Positions 11,421 to 23,590 of a stretch of 64,000 nucleotides of DNA are shown here, piece by piece. This DNA comes from Trochalopteron elliotii (Eukaryota > Chordata > Aves > Passeriformes > Leiothrichidae). The first letter of the stretch is position 1, and every line of letters starts with the position of its first letter. A program made the translations under genes and the position numbers. The notes under the pieces are model-generated. The model searched no databases. It worked only from the letters and a program-made list of their open reading frames with translations, and was not told where the DNA came from. Where the stretch lies: contig JANPWX010000161.1 in NCBI GenBank assembly GCA_024734555.1, forward strand, positions 731,370-795,369, given 5' to 3'.

Positions 11421-11689
11421 CGCTTTGATCACCGGGAGAGGAATCGTTTGGAGTTTTTCCTCCACTACAGATCTAGAACTTGCCGGGGAGGTTTCGCCCC
11501 TGTTTGGAGAAAAGTCAGGAGAGTGGAATTTTGCAGCCCTTGAGTCTCTCCCTGGGCTGCAGGAGGATTAATACTGGAGCTCACAGGAGAATCACTGCCA
11601 GCAGCACCTCTGCATCCTGGTGTGGGGAGTGGGACCGTGCTGGGGCTGGAGCAGTTTGCTCCTGATGGAAGGCAGTTACTGGCAATTTA

Positions 11690-11790
11690 CAGCATGTTCG
11701 AGGAAGGCCCTCGGAAGAGGGCTTAAGAGTTGTTGAGTCAACACGAAACAATATATCAGTTAATGAAGCTTAATAGCACTGAGTAAGAAC
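11690..11790. promoter_or_regulatory. Short candidate regulatory element
   Basis: Contains GTTGAGTCAACACG (a 10-bp palindromic core, GTTGAGTCAAC), AATATATCAGTTAATG and GCTTAATAGC. The contrast with its surroundings and the dyad suggest a factor-binding cluster, but support is weak. Confidence 0.3.
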
Positions 11791-13849
11791 TGCACTGCGG
11801 CTCTGGGATCCTCTTGCAAATGCAGTTACGGTCTGGAAAAGCGAGGCTGGGAAAGCAGTCCCTTGCTCCTGTCCATATGTTGTTCCCTCCGTGCTTTGCA
11901 ACTCAGATGCCTTTAATGGCAAGCCAGTCCCACAGAGGTGATAACAGGAGCTGGCTGGCATCTCTCCTGCTCCTGCAGCATCAGCAGGATGATGAGCCCT
12001 GGGCATTTCAGCCAGGCCTTCTCCAAATTAGCTCCAAACCCCAGTTTTCCCAACTGTAAGGCCCAGGGTGGGGCTCTGCTCTCCTTTCTTTAATCCCTCT
12101 GGAGGTCTTCGAGTTTTGCAGGAAAGGGATTTTTATGAAATTGAGGTTTCCCCCAAACACATGCACTCGGGAATGAAGGTTTTGGCATCACAGAGATTTG
12201 CTGGTGGTAATTTCTTTTTTTTTTTTCTTTTTTTTTTGTGAAAATCTAGAGATATCTTGGGACATCTGCAAAACTAGGGAATGGGAGGAGAGGAAAAAGA
12301 GAGAGACTACAAAGAAACTACAAAAGCATTCCCAGGATGGCAGATCCTTTCTCTATATCCCATACCCTTGCCCTGCGCTGTCCTACACAGCTGCTGACTG
12401 CCACGATACCAAAGGAATGGGCTGGGTGGCACCACCTGGGGTAGGAGGGCAGGGATGAGCCCTAAGCACAGCCTCGGAGTTTTTCCAATTTAATTATTTA
12501 TTTTTATTTTTAAAAAAATGATAAATGACAAATGGGTTTTGGGGTGTGTTGGACTGTGGAGCTGGGCAGGAAGGGAGCATGCCTGCAGGGTGTGTTTCTG
12601 GGAATTGCTGCGGAGGCAGTGGCTCTCCTGGAAGCACCAGCCATCCTTGGAGATGGAGCACCAGCCTTCCTCTGGCTGGTGGAAGAGAGGAAGAGTTTAT
12701 CACATCCCCTCTCCCACTGCTCCATTGTGTCTGGCTTTCCTGATGGCAGAGCCCCACCATCCCTGCTCACCTCCCACCCTGCTGGGATGCTGCTCCAGGA
12801 GCACTGAGCTCCTGTCTTTAGACAATCCTGACCCAGTTTTCCCTGGAGCACTGGGAGGCAGTGCATTTAAGGAGTGCTGTGTCCCTGCCAAGCTCCCCTG
12901 CCAGCCTGAGCAGCGTCTGGGCTCCAGAAATCCCTGAAGGAATTCGTGTGGCTTCAGGAGGGCATTGCCTCTCCCAGCCTGGCCTTGGCTATGGCAGGGC
13001 TGGGCTGTTCCTGCCAGAAATGCAACCAAAAATACCCATGTCAGGCAGGTCTGGTGGGGTTGGGAAAGCCATGAGGAATGTTTTGGGGCTGGTTTTGGAA
13101 GCACTTGGGATTCATGTGCATGCAGGTGCTCTTTCCAAAGTCTGTAGCTTGTCCTGAAGTTCTTTTTCCCCTCTCATAGCTCCTGAGATCTCCCTCAGAA
13201 GGAAAATTGGGCCTGGTTCATCACATCTCTGTTCAAGAGCTGGGGAGGCAGTGGTGACAAGGCTGTGATGGTGACAAAGGCAGTCCCCTGAGCAGTGTCC
13301 CTGCTTGGGAAATGCTGACTGAGCAGGTGCTTGCAGGGGCTCACAGGAGGTGCCCGGAGAGCCCTGGGCAGGGCAAGAACAAGGGGCTGACTCTGCTGCT
13401 GCCCTCGGGGTGTGGATGAGAGCAGCACCTGCTCCAGCACCTCCTTGTACCAGGGGTTCCAAAGTCACTTGGCCATCCCCTCATCACCAGGACAAGGAGC
13501 CACCTCCAAACTCACCTGGCCGTGATCTTGATCCCCCTCTGTCTTGTGCAGTACATGCAGTGGGTATTGCAAACTGGCAAATACCTGCAAACTGGCACTG
13601 GTCTGGAAGGCAGGGTGGGAAACCCAAGAGGGCTGAAAGGCCCTGGGTGTGTTTTGCTGGTGCTGCATGGGCTGTGAGAGCATGGCAGAGCCGAGAGAGG
13701 TTGTGGCACGTCCAGCAAACCCACGGATCAGAGGAGGGAAAACACCCTCTGGCGCTCTCAAAGTTCAAATATTTAGAATAAATGATGCCTGACCCTTTCT
13801 CCCTCTCTTCCCTTGCCTCTCTCGCCTTCCCCAGTGCCAGTTCCCAGTA
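11791..13849. other. Unassigned non-coding stretch
   Basis: No gene or interspersed repeat recognised. A T-rich tract at 12211-12238 and AT-rich sequence at 12488-12520 are the only unusual parts. Several overlapping frames of 90-140 codons between 12500 and 13800 show no recognisable domain. Confidence 0.45.
12211..12238. repeat. T-rich tract (28 bp)
   Basis: Poly-T with one interrupting C. Simple low-complexity sequence. Confidence 0.9.
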
Positions 13850-14170
13850 ACCCAGGTCCAATAATTCGGTCGTAATAAAATGTGACTGCTGGGGCTATTT
13901 TTACGGAGCTGGCACTCATTTGCATGCCGGCTCTGTGTGGGGCCCCAGGCAATCTTTTTTTTTTTCCCTCTCTCTTCCCCCTCCCCTTCCCCCCACTTCC
14001 CTCACCCCGCTGGCATCCCTCTGATCAGAAGTGACAACAGAAACACAGCCGTATTTCCCGGAGATTTACAGAGTTAGACGATGAAAGCTCAGAGGAGCAG
14101 TTACAATAGGAAGGGGGACGCGAAGGAAAGCAGCGGGGGAAGTTCCTAAACTGATCGTTTTCAAATGTCA
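13850..14170. promoter_or_regulatory. Candidate conserved non-coding element
   Basis: Contains CCAATAATTCGGTCGTAATAAA, CTATTTTTACGG, an octamer-like CATTTGCATG (13917-13926) and, after a CT-rich tract (13955-14005), CCGTATTTCCCGGAG. CpGs are retained within AT-rich sequence. No repeat recognised. The polypyrimidine stretch in the middle may separate two elements. Confidence 0.4.
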
Positions 14171-17100
14171 GCTCTGCTCTCGGGGGCTCTGGCGGCTCCG
14201 GGAGCCAGCCCGTGGCCCCGGGAAATGCCAGGAGGAAGCTGAGGTTAGAGGGATGAGGATGGAACAGGCCAGCCCAGTCCTGCTTGTTCCCCGGGGCTGG
14301 AGAGCCACTGCTCCCTCTGGGTGGGGTTTTATCCTTGCCCCTGTGCTGGTGTTGCCACCCCATCTTTTGGGGGGGTCACTGGGTGCTTCTGGGGCTGCTG
14401 CCCCCTCTTCCCTTGGATCTGTCAAATGGCCCAGGAGCAGCTCCTTGCTTGGCAGCTCTGGCCTCCCTCACCCTTCTCAGCTCTGGGGTGTCCCCTGGGC
14501 CCTGGAGGAAGGAGAGGGGTGGAGACCAGGCTGAGACATGGCAGGAGCAGAAGCTACAGGAAGGACAACAGCTGATTTTTTGGAGAAATTTACAGTTTGT
14601 TGCAATTTCTCCCCTCCCAGCCCAGACATGCCTCTTGGGCTGGGAACCAAACAACGCCCAGGTAGGCTTGGGAAGGAAGTGCTGCTCTCTTGATGCCCAA
14701 GGCATGCTGGAGCAGGGCTTCAAAGCCACATGTAAAGGTGCTAAGAGGCTCCCTGAGGTGATGCTGTCACCAGGCTGCAGGAGATGAGAAGCAGGAAGGC
14801 ATTTTGGGGGTCCCTGATGAGGACTGTGGCCAGGAACCAGCTGTGGTGGCCAAAGCCTGCTGGTAAACGGGCCCCTGGGCACACAGTGCTGGGGATCCTG
14901 GAGGAATGGGAGCAAGGTGGGATTGCCAGGCCCTCTCCTTCCACCCACCAGCTGCACTGGTGGGCACTCAGCACCCTCACACCGGCTGTTTTGGCAAGCA
15001 GCTCCACTGGAGATGGGGACAAGTGGGACCTTCCCAGCTGGGGGCTGCACTACAGGTGCTTGGTCTCCCCATCCTCTGGCCTGTCCTCGCCCCCTCTCTT
15101 CCTCCCCCCCTCTCTCTCCCTTTTCCTCTCTGTTTCTCTCCTCAGCGCCACTGTCAAGCAACTTGATCACCTGCCAACCCGTATTGATTTTTGCTTCCCA
15201 ATCTCCAAGCTGGATGGAAGGAAAAGATTAAAAACAGTTTGTCAGTTTGAAGTTGAATAAGAATTCAGCACAAGGGATATCACAGCAGTTTTGGGGGGGG
15301 AGGTGGGGCCCAAGGGGTCAAGGCCAGGGATGGAGTTGGGGAGGGTGTAACCCTTTGGCACCCTGTGCTCCGGAGGGGACCTGATCCAGCATTCCTGATG
15401 CCTGGATGTGACCTCCTGCCTGCTGCTGGGGGGATGCCTGCATGCCTTGCCCTCTAGGTGTTTTGGGTGTTTTTTGGGGGTGTCAGCAGCCCCTACAGCA
15501 GCATGTGGGATGCCTCTCCCTCCTGGTGTCCCTGCTGCTCCGCCGGCAGTGCCCAGCCCCGGCACTCCTGTCCCCACGTGTCCCCTCCACCACTGCCATT
15601 AGTATTCATGTGGTGGGTCCCCTGCTGTCCTTGTCAAGACTGAGTGGGCAGAGTCAGGAAATTTGCCCTTCAAAAAATGAGAATCATTTGAGTCAGGGAA
15701 GCTCTTCCCTGGCTCGTGAGGTTTCTTTGGCAGCCCTGGGGGTGACGAATGGTTCGCAGACATCCTGTGCTGCCAAAAAAGGGGATTTGGTGGGGTCTGG
15801 GGAAGGTTGGGGGTGCCCTGGGGTGGCTGGGCTGTGGGAAAGGGACAGTTTGTGCTTGCCCAGGGTGTGGCACTCCAGCAGGTGATGGAGAATGCTCTGA
15901 GGCAAGAGAACCTCTTGGCTGCTTGGTTTCCACAGGCTCAGGGCTGCACTTCTTGCCAGAAATCTCCTGAAAATTCCCCATAGGGTGGGACAGGCATGGC
16001 AGGTGAGGCTGGAGGTAAAGTCCTTGCAGGCTACAAGCCTGTGCTGCTGCCCTGGGAGAGGGCTGCTTGTCCCATCACTGCTTTTTCTCCCTGTTTCTTT
16101 AAGGGAAGGTGAGAGCTGGAGGCTCAGGACTCTCATTGCTGCTACTACTTCTGGTCAGTGTCCAGCAAGGAGCTGCTGAGATGTATTTGCCTACTTAAAA
16201 AGTAGGGTGGATTTGCCTCCATTTATACCTGTAGGTGTATTTCCTTACCTAAATAATAGATGGTGATGTCCTCAGCCAGGCTGGGCTGGCAGAGTTCCTC
16301 CAGGGTCAGCAGAGCTGTGCTGGCTGGCATCCAAAGGAGAGGGCCTGTTCCTTCCAAGGAGGATGTGCAGCAGCTGTGTAGGGAGAGCATGGAAAGGAAG
16401 GTGGCCCTGTTCTCAGAGGTCTGGATTGTAGCTCCTGCCTCTGGCCTGGGAGACATGGGGACAAGTTATCTCATCCAAAGCTGTGGTCTGCACCTCATGA
16501 TGGAGGAGCTTGGTTTGGTAGTAAATAGGCAGAACTTGGCACCTCCTGCAGGGCCTTCTGCCTGTTCTGGGTGGTGTAGGAGCTGGGCCAGCTGCTGGCA
16601 GTCACCACTTGGTCTTTTTATACATAGCTTTTCTCTCTGGCTGAATCGAGGTGGTCTTTGGGGAGCTTGGGACAGTGGTCCTGAGGACAAGTTCTGCCCT
16701 GGCCCCATCTCTTCCCTGGAACCCCTGGATGTGTCACCCACCTCCTCAGATCTGAGTCCCAAGGACACTGTGGCATCTCCTGGGCAGGGGGAGAGCAAAA
16801 GAGAAGCTCTGCTCTTGCCAGTATCCCAGGTGAGCACATCAGCTGATGTGCACTGACAGGCTGAGGGATGCCTTGGCCAGGGAGAGCTGCAGGGCATCCT
16901 CAGCACTCAGTGCTGGCACCTGGGAAGAGGCAGCTGGACCTGCTGCTGGCCTTGGCCACCCTCTGCCTGCAAACCAGGGTGCTGTGGGGGCTGGCTGATG
17001 GCCAGGAATGGCCAGGGGACACCAGCTGGGCTCAGGCTGTGCTGGGGAAGGCAGGCAGTGAGGTGGTGGCTACCTGGCCTTGGAGTAGGAATGCACCACC

Positions 17101-17849
17101 ATGCACCACGGGTTCAGGGAGGTTGGCTCATCCTCCCTGTGCTGCTGGCAACCCACAGGTAAAGCTGGACCCCAAAAATCCAGTGGATGGAGCCTGTGCT
17201 TCCCCTCTCCTCAGGGTGAGGGCAAGGTGCTCTGGGGGGGTGGCAGGCAGGAGATGCCAGAACAAGTGAAGCACGAGAGGCTCACAGGGAAAGGTCATGG
17301 GGAGTTTTAAGTAGAAATGTCACTGCTGCTCTGTCACAGGGATCAGGGAGCCAGGGCACATGTGGCCAGTGGCTGAGGGCTCACCCAGCTGTGCTTCCCT
17401 GGCCCTGGGGAAGGGATGGCTTGGGTCCCCTCCACCCATCACCTCCCTGACTTTGAGCTCCCTTTTTTCCCCCTCTCCTTCTCTCTTTTCCTAGTGCTCA
17501 TCAGCTCATCACTTTCCACTCTGGTGCCACTGAAGGTGAGATTGTGGCCCCTCATGGGCAGGTGGAAGGGCAAAGGGGAAATCCTACATTTGCTAAACCC
17601 AGCCAGGCTGTGCCTGGACTTCTTCCCCATACAAAACATGGCCAAGTGAGCCACTGCCCTTTGCTGTGGCTGTGGCTGCAGGTGCCAGCCTTTGCCCATC
17701 CCTCTGCCTGTCCTGGAGTCCTCTGTGTGAGGAGAAGATGCCATAATCCCACCACCCAACGGCAAGGAGGGGATGGGGCTGTGGAGCTGCCACATGGCCA
17801 GCACCAGCTCTGGAGCCTGCTTCTGGTTGTTTTGTTTTTTTTTTTTCCC
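14171..17849. other. Unassigned non-coding stretch, 3.7 kb
   Basis: GC-rich filler with a CT-rich tract near 15085-15140. It holds the longest open frame of the window (reverse strand, 14376-15170, 264 codons) and a 198-codon forward frame (16260-16856). Both are low in information, cross no recognisable domain and are judged accidental. No interspersed repeat recognised. Confidence 0.45.
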
Positions 17850-18120
17850 CAGCCTTAATTACTGAATTTCCATATCATCAATTCCCTGCGAGTCAGCACT
17901 TGACAGGGAAGGCTGTGGCTACTGTCCTTGCTGCTGCCATCAGAGAGCACCCGCTCCGTCCAGGGGACAGCTCTCAAAACGTTATTTTTATCTCTGTCTC
18001 ATAAAGCCTGTTCTGTATAAATATATTTTAATTAATTAATAAATGGGATGTAATGAATTCTGGCAGGGTGACATTTGAGCATAAAGCAAGGCTTAAACAG
18101 ATCCTGACATGTGTTAGCTG
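17850..18120. promoter_or_regulatory. Candidate conserved non-coding element
   Basis: Contains CCTTAATTACTGAATTTCC, AAAACGTTATTTTTATC, and a run of ATTA words TTTTAATTAATTAATAAATG around 18027-18045 followed by GTAATGAATTC. The AT-rich composition and overlapping homeodomain cores contrast with the flanks. Confidence 0.45.
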
Positions 18121-18149
18121 GGAAAACACAACACACCCGCATGTGCACC

Positions 18150-18207
18150 ACACACACACATAAAATATATTTTTTTATATATATATATATATTCTTTTTT
18201 TTTTTTT
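18150..18207. repeat. Compound CA/TA/poly-T microsatellite
   Basis: A short CA run is followed by TATA repeats and then a T run. It may be length-variable. Confidence 0.9.
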
Positions 18208-18699
18208 ACTCATCAGGATGGTTATGCAATGTAGAGGTTTGTGAGGGTCACTTTTGGGTGAGAGGTGAGAGTCACAACTGCTGCCTCTGCCAAAGAACCA
18301 CGTAGGCAGTCCCCTGGGTTTCCTCTGTCCTGAGCTGGAGAGGAGGAGGGAATAGATTGCTTCCTCTCCCAGAGACTGAAGAGATGTCTCCAAAGAATGG
18401 AGGAAAAGCTGGAAAACTCTGTCTCATCCAGCCTGTGCTGTTGGCTCTGGAGGGTCCTGTGGCTCTGCTGCATGTTGGAGAGCTGCATGCTAAGTTTGTG
18501 GCAATACCTTGGATAGGATCCTTGTGTTCCTGCTGGCTTGTGGTCAGGCTCCAATCCAAGCCAGACATAAAACCAAGTGGTGCCACATTTGCCTGGGAAG
18601 GTGATGGTGATGATGATGATGCTGTGGTGCACTGTAGAGTTTGGGGTTTTGTTTTTGTTTCTCTAAAATAATGTTTTGAAAAAGTAGACAATATAAGAT

Positions 18700-18966
18700 A
18701 GGACGAGGAGTAACGGATTCAAAGAGGAAGAGGGAAAATTCAGGTTGGATATATGGCAGAAATTCTTGTCTGTGAGGGTGGTGAAGCCCTGGCACAGGTT
18801 GCCCAGAGAAGCTGTGGCTGCCCCATCCCTGGAAAAGTTCAAAACTAGTCTGGATGAGACTCTGAACAGCCTGGTCTGTGCAAGGTGTGCTGGCCCACAG
18901 CACGGAGGTGGGAACAAGATAATCTTTCAGGTCTCCTCCAACCCAAACCATTCCATGATTGTATGA
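18700..18966 (+). mobile_element. CR1 LINE fragment, 3' end, forward
   Basis: CR1 landmarks in order: GGACGAGGAGTAACGG, GGTGGTGAAGCCCTGGCAC, GAAGCTGTGGCTGCCCCATC, a diverged segment, then CTCCTCCAACCCAAACCATT and a degraded tail CCATGATTGTATGA. About 270 bp remain. The middle portion (18840-18930) is more diverged than the ends. Confidence 0.93.
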
Positions 18967-20699
18967 ATACAAGGAAAAGCACAGAGCTATGCTGGGGTTC
19001 CCTGCCAGCTCTGGCACTGATGGGAACTTCTTATGGATCTGAGGGGTGGGGGGGCACTCCAAGGGTTGCCCTGTTTTGGACCAGGGATTGGAAACCTGAA
19101 AGAATAAGGAAGATCCCAGACTAATGACTAGTTTGGTGTTTCAGGTCTAACTTGCTTCTAGTGGCACCATCTGGGGGAAACATCCATCACAAGAAATCCT
19201 GTGCTTGCAGGGTGGGTACAGGATATGTGACATGGTGGAGTAATGAAAACTTCACCCCTTTCCTTCCAGTACCTCTGTGCATCTGGAGACTGCATTCCTG
19301 CACAGAGCCAGGAGCAGATCTGCTCTTCCTCAACTGGGATGCAGCTCTGGATCCAAAAGTGAAGAATCTTCTCAAAGCAGTCACTGCTGTCTGCGTACAG
19401 CCCACCTGGAGGAAGAGTAGGGTCTAATGGTAAACATTTTCCAGTCCCAGATCTTTATGACAGGGATCTTCTCCCTTCCTAAATTTGGGGCTGTGAATTT
19501 ATGGCCCTGCTGTGCTGTAACTCAGGTCAGAAAATGATGTTAGTCCCAACCACGTGCGCTCTAAAGCAAAAGGTTACACCTACCTATATCAGAGTGTGTG
19601 AGAAGGTAAATGCAGTGCAGAGGAGTCCTCCAGCAGCACAGAGGGGTTGCCCAAAGACCCATAATCCTGATAAAGTTCACAATCCCTTGGGATTGTCCCT
19701 CTCCATGCAGCTGCCCTTGGTTATGGCCAGTGACTGTCCTCATTGGCTTTTCCTTCCTCTGCCCAGCCCACTCAGTGGGCTTTTCTCAACCCTGCCTGAG
19801 GCTTTGCAGCAACTTCCCTCCATCCTGGGTTATCCCAGCACCGTGTCTGCATCCTGATCTGCCTTTGGGGAATTTTGGGAGATGAAAGGGCACCTCCAGG
19901 ACACCTCGACCTACTACAGTTGCATATGTGCACGTATTTGATCAAACAGGAAGGGCTTGCTGTTTGCTCTTCAGCTTTAGTTATGAGTTTTGGCTGCTGG
20001 AAAGATCACAGGGAAGCAGATTTGAGGCTGGTCTCTGTGTGGGAGGGGGTGGGTGGGTAAACTGGGGGATTTTAGTGTTTTTCCTCCACAGAACAGGTCA
20101 ATATTCCTCCCCTCTCCCTCGAGTAGCTAATAATATAGTGGTTGGCTCTTCTTCGCCCAGCAGGGTTATTGTCATCCTTGCTAAAGTTTGACATTTTACA
20201 CTTTAGCTAAGCACAGCCTTAGGCAAGAAGCTGCTAAGAGACAGATTTCCTTATTAAAAGAAGATGTCACCAAAAGAGCAAGTCAACAAATATGCCACTG
20301 CCCAGAAACAGCCCTGTGACTGGGAGAGCCAAGGAGGGCGGCGAGCACAGCCAGGGTGGGTGAGGGGCTGTGGAGGGACAGCCAGAGCCATCTGGGGACA
20401 CGAGGGGCCTTCACCCACTGCTTGAGACCCCCCATGCAGTGGCACCTATTTGCAGTGAGGCTCTGGGGACCTCATGGAGAGTGAACCATTCCCACCGTGG
20501 TCTTTTAGCTCCAGGGTGTTCATCCGGGTGTCTTTCCGAGTCTGAAAACATTTGCTGGGATTTTTTTTTTCTCAATATTGCAGTCACAAAAATGCCAGGC
20601 ACACATAGAAAGCTGCAGGCAGCTCCTTCTTGCATTTAAAAAAAAAAAAATGTATAATCTGAGCATGCCTGGTCATGTGCCTCTTTTCCAACGCTGCTG
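18967..20699. other. Unassigned non-coding stretch
   Basis: Unique sequence, no gene or clear repeat. A patch at 20180-20280 (TTTACACTTTAGCTAAGC and following bases) has some enhancer-like character but is too weak to list alone. An 11-base A run lies near 20638-20650. Confidence 0.45.
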
Positions 20700-20935
20700 A
20701 CAATGGGGTTTTTTTCTCCCCTTTATGGAGTTTAAGGATAATACACTTAATAGCAGTTAGTGATGTCAGTGCTCTTTGGTATAGCAAATCTCTGGTGTGA
20801 GATAATCTTAGTTAATGATCAGCATAAAACAGGTAGAGGTCAGTATTTTAGCGTGGCTATAAATCCCACGTTTGCTGTGATCGAGGCGGAAGGGGACGAT
20901 CCCATTAACCTTTCCATTGTATTGACAGGATGTGC
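20700..20935. promoter_or_regulatory. Candidate conserved non-coding element
   Basis: Contains GGATAATACACTTAATAGC, GAGATAATCTTAGTTAATG, GGCTATAAATCCCACG, TGATCGAGGCGGAAGGGG and CCATTAACCTTTCC. It is AT-rich with embedded CpGs and no repeat match. An abrupt change to CT-rich filler marks the right side. Confidence 0.45.
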
Positions 20936-21085
20936 AGCCTGCCCTGGTCACTCGGGGTGGAGGAGCTGCCTGCTTCAGCCCTCTGGACCTGCTGCCATCC
21001 TCCTCCTCTTCCTCCTCCTGCAAGGCTCAGGATGGTGTCCAGGGGGGTGGGTGCCCCATCTGCCTCTGCAGCCTTATTTAGGGTG

Positions 21086-21832
21086 TGCCTTGGTTTGGAA
21101 AGACAGGTGTCTGCCAGGGAAAGCTGGAGCTTCCCTTGGAATGGAGGATGTAAACCCCCTCCCTCTAAATTATTATAATTTTGCAATTAAGGGGGCTTTC
21201 AGGCAAAGATATGGGAATAAGAATAACAGTTCTTTACTAGGAATATTAAAAAATACCAATGTAGTAGTACAAAACCCAAGCAAACAAACAAACAAACAAA
21301 CAAACAAAAAATCCTGGAAACACTGACAGAGCCGGAATACGACCTGACACTCTGTTGGTCAGGGTGTTGGGAGCAGTCCAAAATGAGTCCTCCTGGAGTG
21401 ACAGATGTGGTTCTGTTGGAGTAGAGATGATCCTGTAGAAGGGTCCAGTGGTGGTGAGATTGGTCCAGTCTTTCTCTGGGAATCCAGTAACAGGCTGTGC
21501 TGGTGTTCTGACTCCCAGGTTTTATCCAGGCAGGAATGCTGGGCTCCTCCCCCTGGGTGGAGCATCTCCCCGTGGGATGATGGAATTGTCTCAGCCCTGC
21601 AGTGAGCCTGGATGGCCCATGGACAGCAGATATCCCCTGGAGGGAGGATGGGTCCTGGAAGGGATAAAGAACTCTGCCCCAGCTGGTTTTAACAGCTGGC
21701 CCAGTAACAGAATTGCCCCCAGGAGTTATGAGGAATGGGTTATACAAGAGATAAAGAAAACACCTCCTCAACTGGTTTCAACAGCTGGCAAATAGAATAC
21801 ACACTTTTGGTTACATACTGCAACCCAAGACA
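21086..21832 (-). mobile_element. Solo ERV LTR, reverse strand, with 5-bp target-site duplication
   Basis: The forward strand reads TGCCTTGG... to ...CCCAAGACA, flanked on both sides by GGGTG (21081-21085 and 21833-21837). In antisense it starts TGTCTTGG and ends CCAAGGCA, so the LTR has TG...CA ends and near-perfect 8-bp inverted termini. A TATA-like GATAAAA lies around 21519-21526 (antisense). The sequence matches a family I recognise as frequent in passerines. A 5-bp duplication fits ERVL-type elements best, but class assignment is tentative. No internal retroviral sequence remains. A (CAAA)n tract at 21281-21311 lies inside it. Confidence 0.85.
21281..21311. repeat. (CAAA)n microsatellite inside the LTR
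   Basis: Seven consecutive CAAA units. It probably grew from an A-rich part of the LTR after insertion and may be polymorphic. Confidence 0.9.
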
Positions 21833-21837
21833 GGGTG

Positions 21838-23089
21838 ACACCGTGTGATGGGAGAGCAGCCTCTGCCACAAAAGGAGAGGGCAGAGAGGTGCTGGCAGCT
21901 TTTACCCTCTGCAGGTCCCACCTTGGAAAGAACAATGGGCACCCAAGCCAGGCACAGGGGTGGGGGAAGCCCCTCTGGTGCCAAAACCCTGGGATGGTTC
22001 TGGATCACCACCCAGTTTGACAGCCCCATGGGTTTGGGTGGGTCTGGGCAGCTGTGAGCCCACCCTGGTGCAGTGCTCCAATAACTGGGAGATCCAGGCA
22101 GCGTGGAGGAGGAAAAATAAGATAAAGAAAGTCAATGAAACATCATGGTTAAGAATCAAATTGCACAGAAGTCAGGAAATAAAATATTTAAAGGCTCCTA
22201 CAGGAGTTTTAAATCGGCAAAGGCTGCACTTATGTACACGGGCAGTTTTCCCCAGGTGTGGGCCTGATGGGCAGGGCCTGGGGTCAACCTCACTGCTCCA
22301 GGCACCACTGCCAACCTTGGGGTCTGTTGCAATGCACCCCCACACCCCAGCAGGTGTTCCCATATTAGGAAAAGCGTTTAAGCCTCACCCCTGAACTTTT
22401 AAGGAAGAAGAACCAGAAACTTCCATGCTTTTCTCACCATAATTGGCCCAGTGCCAAGACAAAGGCACCAGTTGGACCCTTGAGCTTTTCCTCAAGGAAT
22501 GTTAGCTATTTTCTATTGTGCTGCATGCAAAAAAAACCCTCCTAGATGGTTAAATACCTAAGAGAGAGCATGGAGCTTCTCGATGCATTTTCAGGGTGTC
22601 TTAGCAGGTGCAGGGGACCTCCCTGCACTATGCACAGCTTTTATTTTTTGTTCTGTATAGTTTTTTTTAGTTTGTATAACTTTCATAGTTTTTAGGGATT
22701 TTGTTTTGTATAGTTTGTTATTTTCTCCTTAATTAAAACCTTTTTTTCCTTTTTCAAAACCCCTCCAATCAGCCATCTCGCTAATTATTCTTATTTCTGC
22801 GAGGCTGTTGGTCAGCCCTCAGAGTGTGATACACCTTTGTGGGGCTAAAAACACTCTGGCCCCACGCAGAGCTGTATCAGGGGTCCATGCAGAGGGTCTT
22901 GGGGGAGGATGGAAAAGCCCCGTGTGAGGATGGAGGGATGACCACGGGGGCTCACCACAGGTTTCCTGCCTTGCAAACCCCATCCTGCCTCTCCATCCCT
23001 CTCTGCTCCCAGTTTACAGCAAGGATTTGTCTTGCTACATTACTCAGGGAGCCAGGGTTTTGCTGCCCTCCAGACCACACCTTCTCCCC
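21838..23089. other. Unassigned stretch with an odd T-rich segment
   Basis: No gene. A possible small regulatory patch lies at 22130-22220 (CAATGAAACATCATGG, AAAATATTTAAAGG). From 22635 to 22770 the DNA is T-rich with repeated TATAGTTT words and an AATTAAA poly-A-like site at 22732-22738. This resembles the R/U5 part of an LTR, but I could not find matching termini or a target duplication. It is left unassigned. Confidence 0.4.
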
Positions 23090-23330
23090 CTGATTAGTTA
23101 CCTTGCTTGTAGGGTAGCTCTAATTTGATCAGCCTTGGAAATCAGTGCAGGGCTGGAACTTTTTCCCTGTCTCTCCACTGGATGGATAGAGAGGGCAGAA
23201 ATAAAGGCTCCCTCGGGTTCTGGTTCATATGTCACCATGAACTGCATTAATGAATCACTGGTCCCAGAGCACATTTGCAGCTTGTTACCAGCAGATAATC
23301 CTGCACTGTGACCCAATTGCTACTTGGCTG
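23090..23330. promoter_or_regulatory. Candidate conserved non-coding element
   Basis: Contains CTGATTAGTTACC, CTAATTTGATCAGCC, CATTAATGAATCAC, GCAGATAATCC and CCCAATTGC. There is no repeat and no plausible frame, and the motif density contrasts with the poly-T region that follows. Confidence 0.42.
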
Positions 23331-23462
23331 CCCAAGAGGAGATCTTTCTCCAAGGCCCTGAGGAGCAAAGATGGGCTGGGCTGGAAGTCGCCCTTCAGCT
23401 TTGGAACTGGAGCTGATGCATTCATTAGGGAGGTTTTTCCTGGCTAGTGCTTGGCTTTGGTG

Positions 23463-23590
23463 TTGGGTTTTTTTGGGTTTTTTTTTGTTTGGTTGGTTGT
23501 TTTTTTGTTGTTGTTGTGTTTTTTTGGTTTGTTTCTTTTTTTTGTTTGTTTGTTTGGTTGGTTTTTTAATTTATTTTATTTTATTTTTAA
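23463..23590. repeat. T/G low-complexity tract (GT-rich poly-T)
   Basis: Long runs of T with GG, GTT and GTTT interruptions, about 128 bp. It produces hydrophobic Phe/Leu/Val chance frames that mimic a membrane protein and should be ignored. Confidence 0.9.

Noticed and set aside
14376..15170. Longest open frame (264 codons, reverse strand)
   Set aside because: Composition is low-complexity (Arg/Glu/Gly and Pro/Ser), it overlaps several frames on the other strand, has no recognisable domain and no splice or promoter context.
16260..16856. 198-codon forward frame
   Set aside because: Sequence is plausible-looking but shows no known family, no conserved-exon character and sits in GC-rich filler where frames this long occur by chance.
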